A stretch of DNA of 21,914 bases from CAZZEX01 sp964653285 (lineage in GTDB: Bacteria > Chloroflexota > Anaerolineae > B4-G1), in assembly GCA_964653285.1 (NCBI GenBank), contig CAZZEX010000086.1:1-21914 (forward strand), written 5' to 3'. Position 1 is the first letter of the stretch. Each line of letters begins with the position of its first letter. Position numbers and translations under genes: made by a program. A model generated the notes under the pieces. The model did not search any database. It was not told the origin of the DNA and worked only from the letters and a program-made list of their open reading frames with translations. Shown here in pieces: positions 1 through 6,742 of the stretch.

Positions 1-38
1 TCGGCCTCAATCATCTTGATAATCTGACGGACTTTCAT
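1..38 (-). CDS. hicA: HicA-like toxin, N-terminal fragment cut by the window edge
   Basis: Only the first codons are inside the window. They read MKVRQIIKMIEA, which matches the usual start of HicA family mRNA-interferase toxins (typically MKVR-x-x-I-K-x-I-E followed by a DGW motif, which would lie beyond the edge). An AAGGA ribosome-binding sequence precedes the ATG by about ten bases. It begins only 27 bp after the attC-like palindrome, as the first gene of a next cassette would. Thirteen codons are too few for certainty, so the assignment rests on motif memory and on the toxin-antitoxin context. Whether hicB follows cannot be seen. Confidence 0.5.
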   Translation of the reverse strand, partial: MKVRQIIKMIEA

Positions 39-64
39 CGCTGGTCAATCCTTTCGAGCATTGT

Positions 65-209
65 AGCTAACGTGATTGCCGTGGCCGAAGTTGCCGCCGT
101 CGTCCGCCGCCCAGGTCACTCCACTGGCAAGCCACCTCTCATTCGCTTTTATCTTCGCTGGCGAAGAAGGCGGCAATTTGGGGCGAAGCCCGGCCACGGC
201 GCGTTAGCC
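65..209. other. attC-like palindromic recombination site (site 1)
   Basis: The outer arms GCTAACG (66-72) and CGTTAGC (202-208) are perfect reverse complements. The inner arms GCCGTGGCCG (78-87) and CGGCCACGGC (191-200) are also perfect. Five bases (73-77) are unpaired on one side and one base (201) on the other. This AAC...GTT layout, with asymmetric unpaired bases and a length near 145 bp, is what integron attC sites look like. The boxes each differ by one base from the RYYYAAC/GTTRRRY consensus. It lies between the YgiT-type gene and the hicA-like gene. Confidence 0.5.
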
Positions 210-233
210 GAAGTCGAGCCGGTTTTGCCGTCA

Positions 234-479
234 TCAAGCGATAGCCATATCAAATTCCGCGAGAGGAAAGGAGATAACCCTTTGAATTCGTTCGCGTTGC
301 CGGGCGATCTCCTCAAGGCGCTTATAGACCGGTGCGTCAAAATACTGTTCGCCGCACCTATTACACACCCAAGCAGGCACGTTTTCGACGTAAATCGTCT
401 GTCCTTTAAAGCGAAACCGGGCCAAAACGCGCCGTTGCTTCATTTCTCCCTCGCAGAACTCGCATTGATCACCTTTCAT
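234..479 (-). CDS. YgiT-type zinc finger protein, probable antitoxin
   Basis: This is an 81-residue protein. Its N-terminus has CEFC (residues 6-9) and, after about 28 residues, CNRC (39-42), a two-CxxC zinc knuckle typical of the N-terminal domain of MqsA/YgiT-type antitoxins. The stretch between them (RFKGQTIYVENVPAWVC) fits that family. The C-terminus is charged and has no visible helix-turn-helix, so it is the short zinc-finger-only form often paired with DUF4258 toxins. A GGAGG ribosome-binding site lies nine bases before the ATG. It starts 15 bp after the DUF4258 gene on the same strand, so the two are probably co-transcribed. By family knowledge it should neutralise its partner and may repress the operon. 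Confidence 0.8.
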   Translation of the reverse strand: MKGDQCEFCEGEMKQRRVLARFRFKGQTIYVENVPAWVCNRCGEQYFDAPVYKRLEEIARQRERIQRVISFPLAEFDMAIA

Positions 480-494
480 CGTATCTATCCTCCA

Positions 495-773
495 TTATTC
501 TTCCTCGACATAGACTGTGATGATCAGCAACACGCCTGACAACAAAAAGCGACACACGACATACGCACGGCGATAGTCAACGGTATCGCCGAGCACTTCA
601 TACCGGGTGCCACGTGGGTCGTGGGTAAACTTTCGCGTGATTTCACCTGTGAGGATGATGTTCTCAATGTCAGCCGCCACCAGAAAATCATCAGCCATTT
701 CGTCGTTGGCATGTGAGCTAATGCGGTACCTTTGCTCACGGATGGCCTGTCGCATGCGTCGCAACGCGTCCAT
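495..773 (-). CDS. DUF4258 domain protein, probable toxin of the RelE-like class
   Basis: This is a 92-residue protein. It has the DUF4258 pattern: a basic N-terminal helix, then RISSHANDEMADD (residues 17-29, where the family has a conserved His in a Y-x-x-S/T-x-H context). This is followed by a beta-strand-rich region with RKFTHDPRGTRYEVLG and a terminal VVCRFL...LIITVYVEE strand pair. Proteins of this family are usually paired with YgiT-type zinc finger or MqsA-like antitoxins, exactly as here. Toxicity or mRNA cleavage is inferred from the family and not shown. GAGG precedes the ATG by eight bases. It is the first gene after the second attC-like site. Confidence 0.78.
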   Translation of the reverse strand: MDALRRMRQAIREQRYRISSHANDEMADDFLVAADIENIILTGEITRKFTHDPRGTRYEVLGDTVDYRRAYVVCRFLLSGVLLIITVYVEEE

Positions 774-798
774 TTCATTATCCTCAAGGCTCGATTTC

Positions 799-882
799 GT
801 CTAACGGCCCCGGCGTTTGCGAAGTCGCGTCAGCGATTTGGGTGCAGGGCCGTAAGGCCCACAGCCGCAAACGCCGTAGATA
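799..882. other. attC-like palindromic recombination site (site 2, degenerate)
   Basis: GTCTAAC at 799-805 matches the attC RYYYAAC box perfectly. It is followed by CGGCGTTTGCG (811-821), whose perfect reverse complement CGCAAACGCCG lies at 866-876. The right end then reads GTAGATA, which looks like a GTTAGA box with one base lost. A small nested hairpin (GGGCC-GTAA-GGCCC, 847-860) lies in the loop. It sits between the recombinase gene and the toxin-antitoxin pair, so the pair is bracketed by two such palindromes. It could also be an unrelated hairpin repeat. Confidence 0.45.
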
Positions 883-949
883 GGCGACGTTGCAAGCGTC
901 TAGCGCAGCAATGTGCGCTTATCTCCTAAATAGCCGAAGTAAGTCGGTC

Positions 950-969
950 TATACGCATATTTGCGTATA
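950..969. repeat. 8-bp perfect inverted repeat, possible operator
   Basis: TATACGCA (950-957) and TGCGTATA (962-969) form a perfect palindrome with a 4-base spacer TATT. It lies just after the recombinase stop codon and upstream of the attC-like site and the toxin-antitoxin pair. There is no T-run to make it a terminator. An operator for a small regulator or a recombinase binding site are both possible. Confidence 0.35.
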
Positions 970-987
970 ATGCGAAAACCTTTTCTG

Positions 988-2067
988 TCATTTCTCTCCC
1001 TGCTCACCTCCCTTCAAATCCAGGTCGTCCAGTGAGCTGCGGATGTGCCCTACCTCCCGGCGGCTGACGTGAGTATAGATGCGCGTCGTCTCCAGCCGCG
1101 CATGCCCCAGCAACTCCTGGATGTAGCGAATGTCGGTGCCGGCCTCGTGCAAGTGGGTGGCAAACGAGTGGCGCAAGGTGTGCACAGTCGCCTCCTTCTC
1201 TATCCCCGCTCGCTCAAGGGCGGCTTCAAACACGTGTTCAACCGTGCGCGCCGTCAGATGTGTGCCCGGCCGCGCTCCAGGAAAAAGCCACTCCGTCGGA
1301 CGATAGACCTACCGATATTCCTGAATCATCGCCAGCGCCACCTCGGAAAGCACCGTGTAGCGATCCTTCTTCCCCTTCCCCTGCCGCACCCGAATCTGGC
1401 GCCGGTCTTCGTCAATGTCGCTCACCCGCAATTTGACCACCTCGCTCACGCGCAACCCGGCCGCGTAGACCACCATCAAGATGGTGCGGTGCTTCAGGTT
1501 CTCCACGGCACGGAACAGACGCACCACCTCCTCGCGGCTCAACACCACCGGCAATGAGCGCCCCCCTCGCGGTCGCGGCGGGTTCTGCACCACCTCCGGC
1601 CTGTGCAGCACGCGCTGGTACAAGAACTTGATGGCACTGATAGCCTGATTCACATACGAGGCCGAAAGCGATTCGTCCCGGTTCAGCGCCAGGATGTAAG
1701 CGCGGACATCATTCTCTTGGGCGGACTGGGGAGCAGGAACACGTCGCAGAAACCGTTCGATCTGAAGCCGGTAGGCCTTATGCGTCTTGGGGCGGTAGCC
1801 GCGCAGCGTCAACTCTTGCTCCACCGCCATCAGCACATCGGTGTCGAGAGACTGCAACGCCGGATCTAGTTCGACCTTCTCCCCCTCGAACAGCGCCAGC
1901 AGCCGCTCCACCATCCCCTCGGTGTGCGGCACCGTCCAGTGCTTCTCCTCTGGGTGCCACCGCCGCCCCGGAATGGTCCTGATCTTCTCCACCCGCTCCT
2001 GCCTGTACGGCAGGACGACGACCAAGCGCCCCCCACCCCCAGGCCGGATCCGGATCGGCACAGCCAC
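988..2067 (-). pseudogene. Tyrosine recombinase/integrase interrupted by an in-frame TAG
   Basis: This is a 359-codon reading frame with one internal TAG (1309-1311, codon 253); frame and homology continue unchanged on both sides. Residues 1-70 hold an N-terminal extension with YRQERVEKIRTIPGRRWHP. Residues 75-160 are the SAM-like core-binding domain, and the rest is the catalytic domain. Catalytic residues are complete: Arg206 in AAGLRVSEV, the GKGKKDR lysine region, His296 and Arg299 in HTLRH, His322 in LLGHA, and Tyr331 in RIYTHV. The stop lies in a linker reading QEYR*VYRPTEWLFPG, where a sense codon such as CAG, AAG or TGG is expected. The GTG start is chosen because AGGAGG precedes it by five bases. 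It lacks the extra segment of integron IntI and looks XerC/D-like. Without suppression the product would lose the nucleophile. Confidence 0.85.
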
Positions 2068-2126
2068 AATGGCCTCCTTCTTTGCCCACCTCAATCCCTC
2101 AATGTAGCTTTGTCTGGCACATGCTC

Positions 2127-2155
2127 AGTATAGCCCGACCTTGCGCAGAAGTCAA
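2127..2155 (-). promoter_or_regulatory. Sigma70-type promoter upstream of the recombinase
   Basis: On the minus strand, TTGACT (2155-2150) and TATACT (2132-2127) are separated by exactly 17 bases. This is a near-consensus -35/-10 pair about 60 bp upstream of the recombinase start. Confidence 0.7.
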
Positions 2156-2225
2156 GACTTTGCAGCCCAATCAGCGGGTTCTCGGAGAGGGCATTCGGAA
2201 TGATTGCCTCGGCATCGCGCCACAT

Positions 2226-2246
2226 CTCTCCATTCTCCACTCTCCA
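2226..2246. repeat. Heptanucleotide tandem repeat (CTCTCCA family)
   Basis: Three 7-bp units, CTCTCCA, TTCTCCA and CTCTCCA, lie immediately beyond the stop codon of the polyferredoxin gene. The unit sequence differs from the other heptad arrays in the window, but the period is the same. Confidence 0.7.
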
Positions 2247-2252
2247 CCCCTA

Positions 2253-3218
2253 TTACTCCACCCCCACCAACGCTCTGCCTCCCGCCAGCGCCTTCAGAAG
2301 ATCGCGCCGCTTGAGCGCCCGCTTGCTGTCAATCTCGACCGCGCCGGCCTTGTCGTCGGCCACCTTACTCAGCGCCGCGATCCACGCCGCGCTCTGCACC
2401 GGCTCGTGGCGGATGCGCCATCGCTCGACCCAGACGGGCAGTTCTCCGGCGTTGGTGATCCGCGTGCGGGTCACGGTCCTGGTCACGCCCTGCGACTCGA
2501 AGGTGAACTCGTACTCCTCGTACTCGGGCTTGACCGGGCAGACCTGCATACACGCACCGCACTTGATGCAGTAGTAATCAGCCAACGCCAACTCGCCCTC
2601 GTCGTCAATATATAAGGCGCGGGTGGGACAGATGTCAGCGCAGGCCAGGCAACCTTCGACGCATTTCTCGCGGCGCAGTTCCACCTTGCCCTGCCAGGGC
2701 TGCACCACCTGGAACGCGCCACCACTAGCGATCTCACACTGGCGGCAACGGATACAATATTCATCGTCCACTACCAGCGTATCCTGGGCCTCGTCGTAAC
2801 TGATGACGTTGGTCGAGCAGTTGTCAATCACAAAGTCCTTCCTGCTCCAGTCGAACTGCTCTTTGTCAAACGTCGTGGACTGGATCAGGTCCGGGAAGGT
2901 CCCATAAGTCAGCACCGGGTTCTCGCGCTTGCCGTTGATGGTCAGCGTGATGGCGTTCTTGGGACACATCACTTCGCATATGCCGCACAGTATGCACTTG
3001 TCCGAGTCAATGTCCGCCGACGGCTTTTTCGCCAGCCGCCCATCCACGATCTTGCCCTCCACGTAAGTGACTGCATCCTTAGGGCAGACCAGCGGCCCGA
3101 TTTGGCAGCCGACACACCTCTCGCGATCCAGTTCCAAGACGTAGTGCCTGGTGACCATCTTCCGTTCCAGGATCAGTTTTTCGTCGGTCTCGTACTTGAT
3201 AATCGAACCTCGTTTCAT
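2253..3218 (-). CDS. Polyferredoxin partner of the HdrA-like protein
   Basis: This is a 321-residue, soluble, cysteine-rich protein. Two canonical 4Fe-4S motifs are clear: CILCGICEVMCP (C75/78/81/85) and CIKCGACMQVCP (C217/220/223/227). CVEGCLACADICP (C186/190/193/197) has a CX3CX2CX3CP form. Two further motifs are irregular: CVGCQIGPLVCP (C35/38/45) has an altered spacing and CIRCRQC (C155/158/161) lacks the usual fourth Cys-Pro. The C-terminus has a basic KRRDLLKAL stretch. The ATG at 3218 has GGAG seven bases before it. It follows hdrA by 27 bp on the same strand, so it probably belongs to the same transcript and moves electrons to or from HdrA. Such polyferredoxins act as cytoplasmic electron conduits (compare MvhB of methanogens). 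The exact orthologue is not recognised. Confidence 0.8.
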   Translation of the reverse strand: MKRGSIIKYETDEKLILERKMVTRHYVLELDRERCVGCQIGPLVCPKDAVTYVEGKIVDGRLAKKPSADIDSDKCILCGICEVMCPKNAITLTINGKRENPVLTYGTFPDLIQSTTFDKEQFDWSRKDFVIDNCSTNVISYDEAQDTLVVDDEYCIRCRQCEIASGGAFQVVQPWQGKVELRREKCVEGCLACADICPTRALYIDDEGELALADYYCIKCGACMQVCPVKPEYEEYEFTFESQGVTRTVTRTRITNAGELPVWVERWRIRHEPVQSAAWIAALSKVADDKAGAVEIDSKRALKRRDLLKALAGGRALVGVE

Positions 3219-3245
3219 CAATCCGCTCCATTCAAAACTGGGTTT

Positions 3246-5699
3246 CTAGAGTTTGCCCAGCACCTCTGCCACGCCCGGCACCTCCGGCCAGTTGCGCAGC
3301 CGTTTTGCTAACTTAGGTCGAGCACGTTCGTTTTCCTCTTTGATCCTTTCCACACCCAGCGAGCGCAATGTCTCGTCTACTTCCTTCATGACGCGGGCGT
3401 ACTTCACTCCCTCAGCGGCGGAGATCCACTCCACGCGGAAACGCTCGGCGGAGATGCCCATCCGCTCCAGCACCTTGGGTATCTTGGCGAAACGCTTGGC
3501 GGCGTGCTGCTGACCGGTGATGTAGTGACAATCCTGCTCGTGACAACCAGAGACCAGCACCATCCCCGCACCCAGACGGAAGGCCTCAAAGATAAAATCG
3601 CGGTCCATACGGGCAGAACACATCACGCGGATGCCCCGCGAGACGGGCGGATATTCCAGGTGGCTGACGCCGGCCGTGTCGGCCCCCATGGAACTACACC
3701 AGTGGCACATCATGGTCAGCACTTTTTCCTCCGGATTCTCCGCCAGAAGGGCGTGCATCTGAGCCAATATCTGCGCGTCTGTGAAGTGCATCTGGGTGAT
3801 GGCGTTGAAGGGGCACTCGGCCACACAGCATCCGCAGCCGTGGCACTTGGCGGGGACAATCTGGGCGATCTGCCCTTTCTCGCCTATGATGGCATTATAG
3901 GGACATACGCTCACGCAGACGCCGCATTCCTTGCACCTGTCGGGCCAGACGTAGGCCACGATAGGCTCAATCCCCCACGTGTCGGCGGCCAGCACACGCC
4001 CGGCACGGGCCGCGGCGGCGCTCCCCTGCGCCACGCTGGCGGGAATGTCCTTGGGTCCCTGCGCAGCACCGGCCAGGAAGACGCCCTCGGTAGCCGTATC
4101 CATTGGCTTGAGTTTGGGATGGTACTCCATGTAGAAACCATCGGGACTGTTGGATATGGTCAGGGCCTGTCCGAGAGCGGTGGCCCCTGCCCTCGGCACG
4201 GCGGCGGGCGAAAGAATGACCATCTCCACCCGCGCCTCCACCATCCGGCCCAGCGAGCGATCCTCGGCGCGGACGACGAGATCCTTGGTCGCTGGATCCT
4301 CGAATATCTCCGCCGGTCGCCCCTGGATGAACTTGACCCCCGCCCGGAGAGCCCGCTGGTAGAATTCCTCGTACCCTTTGGACGGCGCACGGATGTCAAT
4401 GTAAAAGATATAAACGTCGGTCTCGGGGTACTTCTCCTTGAAGATGATCGCATTCTTGATCGTGTACATGCAGCAAAAGCCGGAGCAATACTCGTGGTAG
4501 CGGCTATCCCGTGAGCCGACGCACTGGATGAAGACCACACTCTTAGGGATTCGACCGTCGGAGGGACGGATGCACCGGCCGTCCGTGGGGCCGCTTTCGC
4601 TGAAGAGGCGTTCCAATTCCAGCGCAGTGATGACGTTCTCGGAACTGCCATAGCCATATTCCACGATGGGGGAGGGGTCCCACAGGTCGTAGCCGGTGGC
4701 GACGATGATGGTGCCGATGTCCAGCGTGATCTCCTCTGGCTCTTGAGAGAAGTCAATCGCGTGCAGACTCCCGCAGGCTTCCACGCACTTGTAACACTTG
4801 ATGCAGTTCTCGAGGTCCACGGTGTAGATCAGGGGAACGGCCTGTGACTGCGGGACGTAGATCGCCTTACGGGGGGCCAGGTCCTCCTCAAACTCGTTGG
4901 GCACCTCGATGGGACAGACGTCAACACAGAGGCCGCAACCAGTGCAACGCTCCGCCATGACGTAGCGGGGCTGTTTGAGGACTTTGACCTGAAAGTTGCC
5001 GATGTAACCGCTGACCTCTTGCACCTGCGCGTAGGTCAGGAGAGTGATCTTCGGGTGACGCGCCGCGTCAACCATCTTGGGGGCGAGAATTCATATCGAA
5101 CAGTCCATGGTGGGGAAGGTCTTGTTCAGCTGTGCCATACGCCCTCCGATGGAGGGCTCCTTCTCCACCAGGACCGTCTCAATCCCCATATCGGCCAGGT
5201 CGAGCGCGGCACTGATGCCAGCGATACCTCCGCCAATGACGAGTGCCCGCCTGGTGACCGGCACCTCGATCATTTCCAGTGGTGTAAAACGGCTGACCTT
5301 AGCCACGGCGCTGGCGACCAGGTCCTTGGCCTTCTCCAGCGCTGCCTCCGGCTCGTGTGTATGCACCCAGGTACATTGCTCACGTATGTTGGCCATCTGG
5401 AAGAGAAAAGGGTTGAGGCCAGCCGCGGCCACGCAGGCGCGGAAGGTCGGCTCGTGGAGGATCACGCTGCATGCGGCCACCACGACGCGGGTGAGGTTGT
5501 GCTCCTTGATGTCCTCTCGGATGAGCGCCTGGCCGGGGTCGGAGCACATATATAGATGGTCCTTCGAGACCACCACCCCGGGCAGTGTAGAGGCATAGTC
5601 TGCCACCTCTCGTGGATCAATCACCCCGGCGATGTTTGACCCGCAGTGGCAGACATAGACGCCGATGCGCAGGTCTTCGTTTCCGTTGTCTTCTGCCAT
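3246..5699 (-). CDS. hdrA: Selenocysteine-containing HdrA-MvhD fusion (flavin, Fe-S)
   Basis: This is 817 residues when TGA at 5091-5093 is read as selenocysteine 203. Order: an HdrA N-terminal domain with VYVCHCGSN (about 15-22); FAD-binding GGGIAG (156-161); the conserved FPTMDCSI-U-ILAPKM, where Sec replaces the second Cys of CxxC; ferredoxin clusters at C252/255/258/262 and C299/302/305/309; the HdrA-specific C393/405/409/410 set; two more 4Fe-4S motifs near 589 and 619; then an MvhD domain with CHWC (665/668), C694 and CHEQDCHY (719/724). HdrA flavin is the bifurcation site in methanogen and bacterial HdrA complexes, and MvhD links it to an electron donor. No hdrB, hdrC or hydrogenase gene is nearby, so the partner may be the AOR module or an enzyme encoded elsewhere. 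The ATG at 5699 has AAGGAG five bases upstream. A conventional gene caller would split it into two genes. Confidence 0.88.
5054..5073 (-). promoter_or_regulatory. SECIS-like hairpin downstream of the hdrA TGA
   Basis: In the mRNA, 20 bases after the UGA, UGACGC-GGC-GCGUCA forms a perfect 6-bp stem with a small G-containing apical loop. It is extended by GG/CC beyond a single bulged U. Bacterial SECIS elements lie inside the coding region about 16-37 nt from UGA to apical loop, need a G in the loop and often carry a bulged U. This hairpin fits all three. The assignment is by eye, without a folding energy. Confidence 0.6.
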
Positions 5700-5721
5700 A
5701 ATCACTCCTTGCGCTTTTTTA

Positions 5722-5748
5722 CCACGAATTCCACGAATTTCACTAATT
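5722..5748. repeat. 9-bp tandem repeat (CCACGAATT)
   Basis: CCACGAATT, CCACGAATT and TCACTAATT follow each other without gaps, 23 bp upstream of the hdrA start codon and therefore probably in its 5' leader or promoter. Confidence 0.7.
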
Positions 5749-5791
5749 CATCGTGACTACTCAGGCCCTTCACCAAAACAGGCACAAATAG

Positions 5792-5859
5792 CACACGGAT
5801 ACACGCAGATGAAACGGATTCTCACGGATTTTTTATCTTTATCTGTGTACATCCGTGTG
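5792..5859. repeat. Imperfect inverted repeat upstream of hdrA
   Basis: Arms at 5792-5810 and 5841-5859 (both containing CACACGGAT when read towards the centre) match at 16 of 19 positions. The 30-base loop has two extra ACGGATT copies. It resembles dispersed CGGAT-rich repeats seen between genes of several environmental bacteria. It would fold into a hairpin in the hdrA leader if transcription starts upstream of it. Confidence 0.65.
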
Positions 5860-5938
5860 ATATATTGCTCCCCCAAGTTTTGCATGCGCCCGGCACGATC
5901 AGCGCGATGTTATGCGGCCCCCCGCTCCGCGTATGACG

Positions 5939-6061
5939 CTACTTCAAGTTCTCCAAATCCGCTAAATCCTGTAACCGCCCCGATGCCTTCTTGCTTTTCT
6001 TCAGGTTGTCCAAATCAATAAAGTTCACCGTCACCTCGTCAATCACAACCTCAACACGTGA
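5939..6061 (-). pseudogene. C-terminal remnant of a nucleotidyltransferase-like or DUF6036-like protein
   Basis: About 40 codons ending in a stop read VEVVIDEVTVNFIDLDNL followed by KKSKKASGRLQDLADLENLK. The pattern FIDL-x-x-L-x-x-x-K-x-A-S/A-G-R-x-x-D-L-A-D-L/I-E-x-L is a familiar C-terminal signature of small nucleotidyltransferase-fold proteins (AbiEii-like and DUF6036-like) found in toxin-antitoxin settings. No N-terminal part or credible start codon is found upstream, where the terminator-like hairpin begins within about 60 bp. It is therefore called a truncated remnant. The exact family is uncertain. Confidence 0.55.
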
Positions 6062-6115
6062 CGCATAACACGCCTTGCCACGACGCACTGGCGACGGTTG
6101 CACCCCACACCAGGA

Positions 6116-6153
6116 AAGGGCCCAGGCCCAGCACACGCAAGACCTGGGCCCTT
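6116..6153 (-). terminator. Terminator-like hairpin after the ferredoxin gene
   Basis: AAGGGCCCAGG (6116-6126) and CCTGGGCCCTT (6143-6153) are perfect 11-bp complements with a 16-base loop, 83 bp beyond the stop of the ferredoxin gene. On the minus strand only a short TTTCC follows the stem, so it is a weak or imperfect intrinsic terminator. It fits the end of the MoaD-AOR-ferredoxin operon. Confidence 0.6.
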
Positions 6154-6235
6154 CCCGCTAAGCACCCGCTACTTCACCGGGGCGTCCGGATGCTCGTTAT
6201 TCAAACGGGCGACAGAGGTGCCACCCCATTCCCCC

Positions 6236-6733
6236 TCAGGCCCTGGGCCCGAGCACCTCCTCGACGGCCAGTTTGTGGCGCGCCCGTTGCGCGCGCCGGT
6301 CGGGCGTGGTGAGTTCGAGCGCTTCCTTGGGGCACCACTTGATGCACTGCGGGCCGTCTTCCTCGCCTTCGCACATATCGCAAATTTCGGCCAGTTTAGT
6401 CTCCGGGTTGATGGAGATCGCGCCGAAGTCGCAGGCCTCGATGCACCAGGCACAGCCGTCGCAGCGATCGGCGTCTATGTGGATGATGCCGGTGACCGGG
6501 TCCTGCGACAGCGCGTTGCGTGGACAGGCGATGACGCAGGGGGCGTCCTCGCACGTGCGGCAAGCCACGGCCGTGATCAGGATTTCCTCTGCTCGCACCG
6601 TGCGGATGCGGCTGCGATAGGTGTTGAACTCACCCGTCTTGACATAAGAGCAGATGTATTCGCACAACTGACAGCCCATACACTTGGTCGGGTCACACGT
6701 GATGTATTGGTATTTGGAAGTTGACGTAGGCAT
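6236..6733 (-). CDS. 4Fe-4S ferredoxin subunit of the AOR-type oxidoreductase
   Basis: This 165-residue protein binds up to four 4Fe-4S clusters. The cysteine sets are C18/21/24/28, C58/61/66/70 (CRTCEDAPCVIACP), C91/94/97/101 (CDGCAWCIEAC) and C118/121/130/134 (CDMC...CIKWCP). This is the HycB/CooF/DmsB-like electron-transfer layout. It has no signal peptide. It starts 9 bp after the AOR gene with AGGAGA before the ATG and is almost certainly its electron-transfer subunit, as in the AorA subunit of bacterial aldehyde oxidoreductases or BamC of class II benzoyl-CoA reductase. It would carry electrons from the tungsten/molybdenum site to ferredoxin or to the nearby HdrA/polyferredoxin pair. 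Confidence 0.85.
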   Translation of the reverse strand: MPTSTSKYQYITCDPTKCMGCQLCEYICSYVKTGEFNTYRSRIRTVRAEEILITAVACRTCEDAPCVIACPRNALSQDPVTGIIHIDADRCDGCAWCIEACDFGAISINPETKLAEICDMCEGEEDGPQCIKWCPKEALELTTPDRRAQRARHKLAVEEVLGPRA

Positions 6734-6742
6734 GGTTCTCTC

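Larger units (their letters stand above)
5706..6235. other. 530-bp intergenic region between hdrA and the ferredoxin gene
   Basis: This stretch separates the two redox operons. It holds, from the hdrA side, a 9-bp tandem repeat, a 68-bp inverted repeat, a C-terminal gene remnant and a terminator-like hairpin, each listed separately. No complete gene was found, and no convincing hdrA promoter was recognised. Confidence 0.6.

Noticed and set aside
988..1233. An independent small 81-residue recombinase gene.
   Set aside because: It is the catalytic end of the recombinase that starts at 2067, in the same frame; only a TAG separates them, and no ribosome-binding site precedes its ATG.
1309..1311. 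TAG as pyrrolysine in the recombinase.
   Set aside because: Pyrrolysine is not expected in tyrosine recombinases and no pyl genes are visible; a nonsense mutation is simpler.
988..2067. Integron integrase IntI, which would directly explain the attC-like sites.
   Set aside because: The extra segment between the second and third catalytic motifs typical of IntI is absent, and the orientation relative to the sites is not the usual one.
5091..5705. A stand-alone 204-residue HdrA N-terminal protein and a separate 609-residue ferredoxin-oxidoreductase starting at 5075.
   Set aside because: Both are in one frame joined by a TGA at a conserved Cys position. The would-be second start (MVDAARHP) is an internal HdrA segment without a ribosome-binding site.
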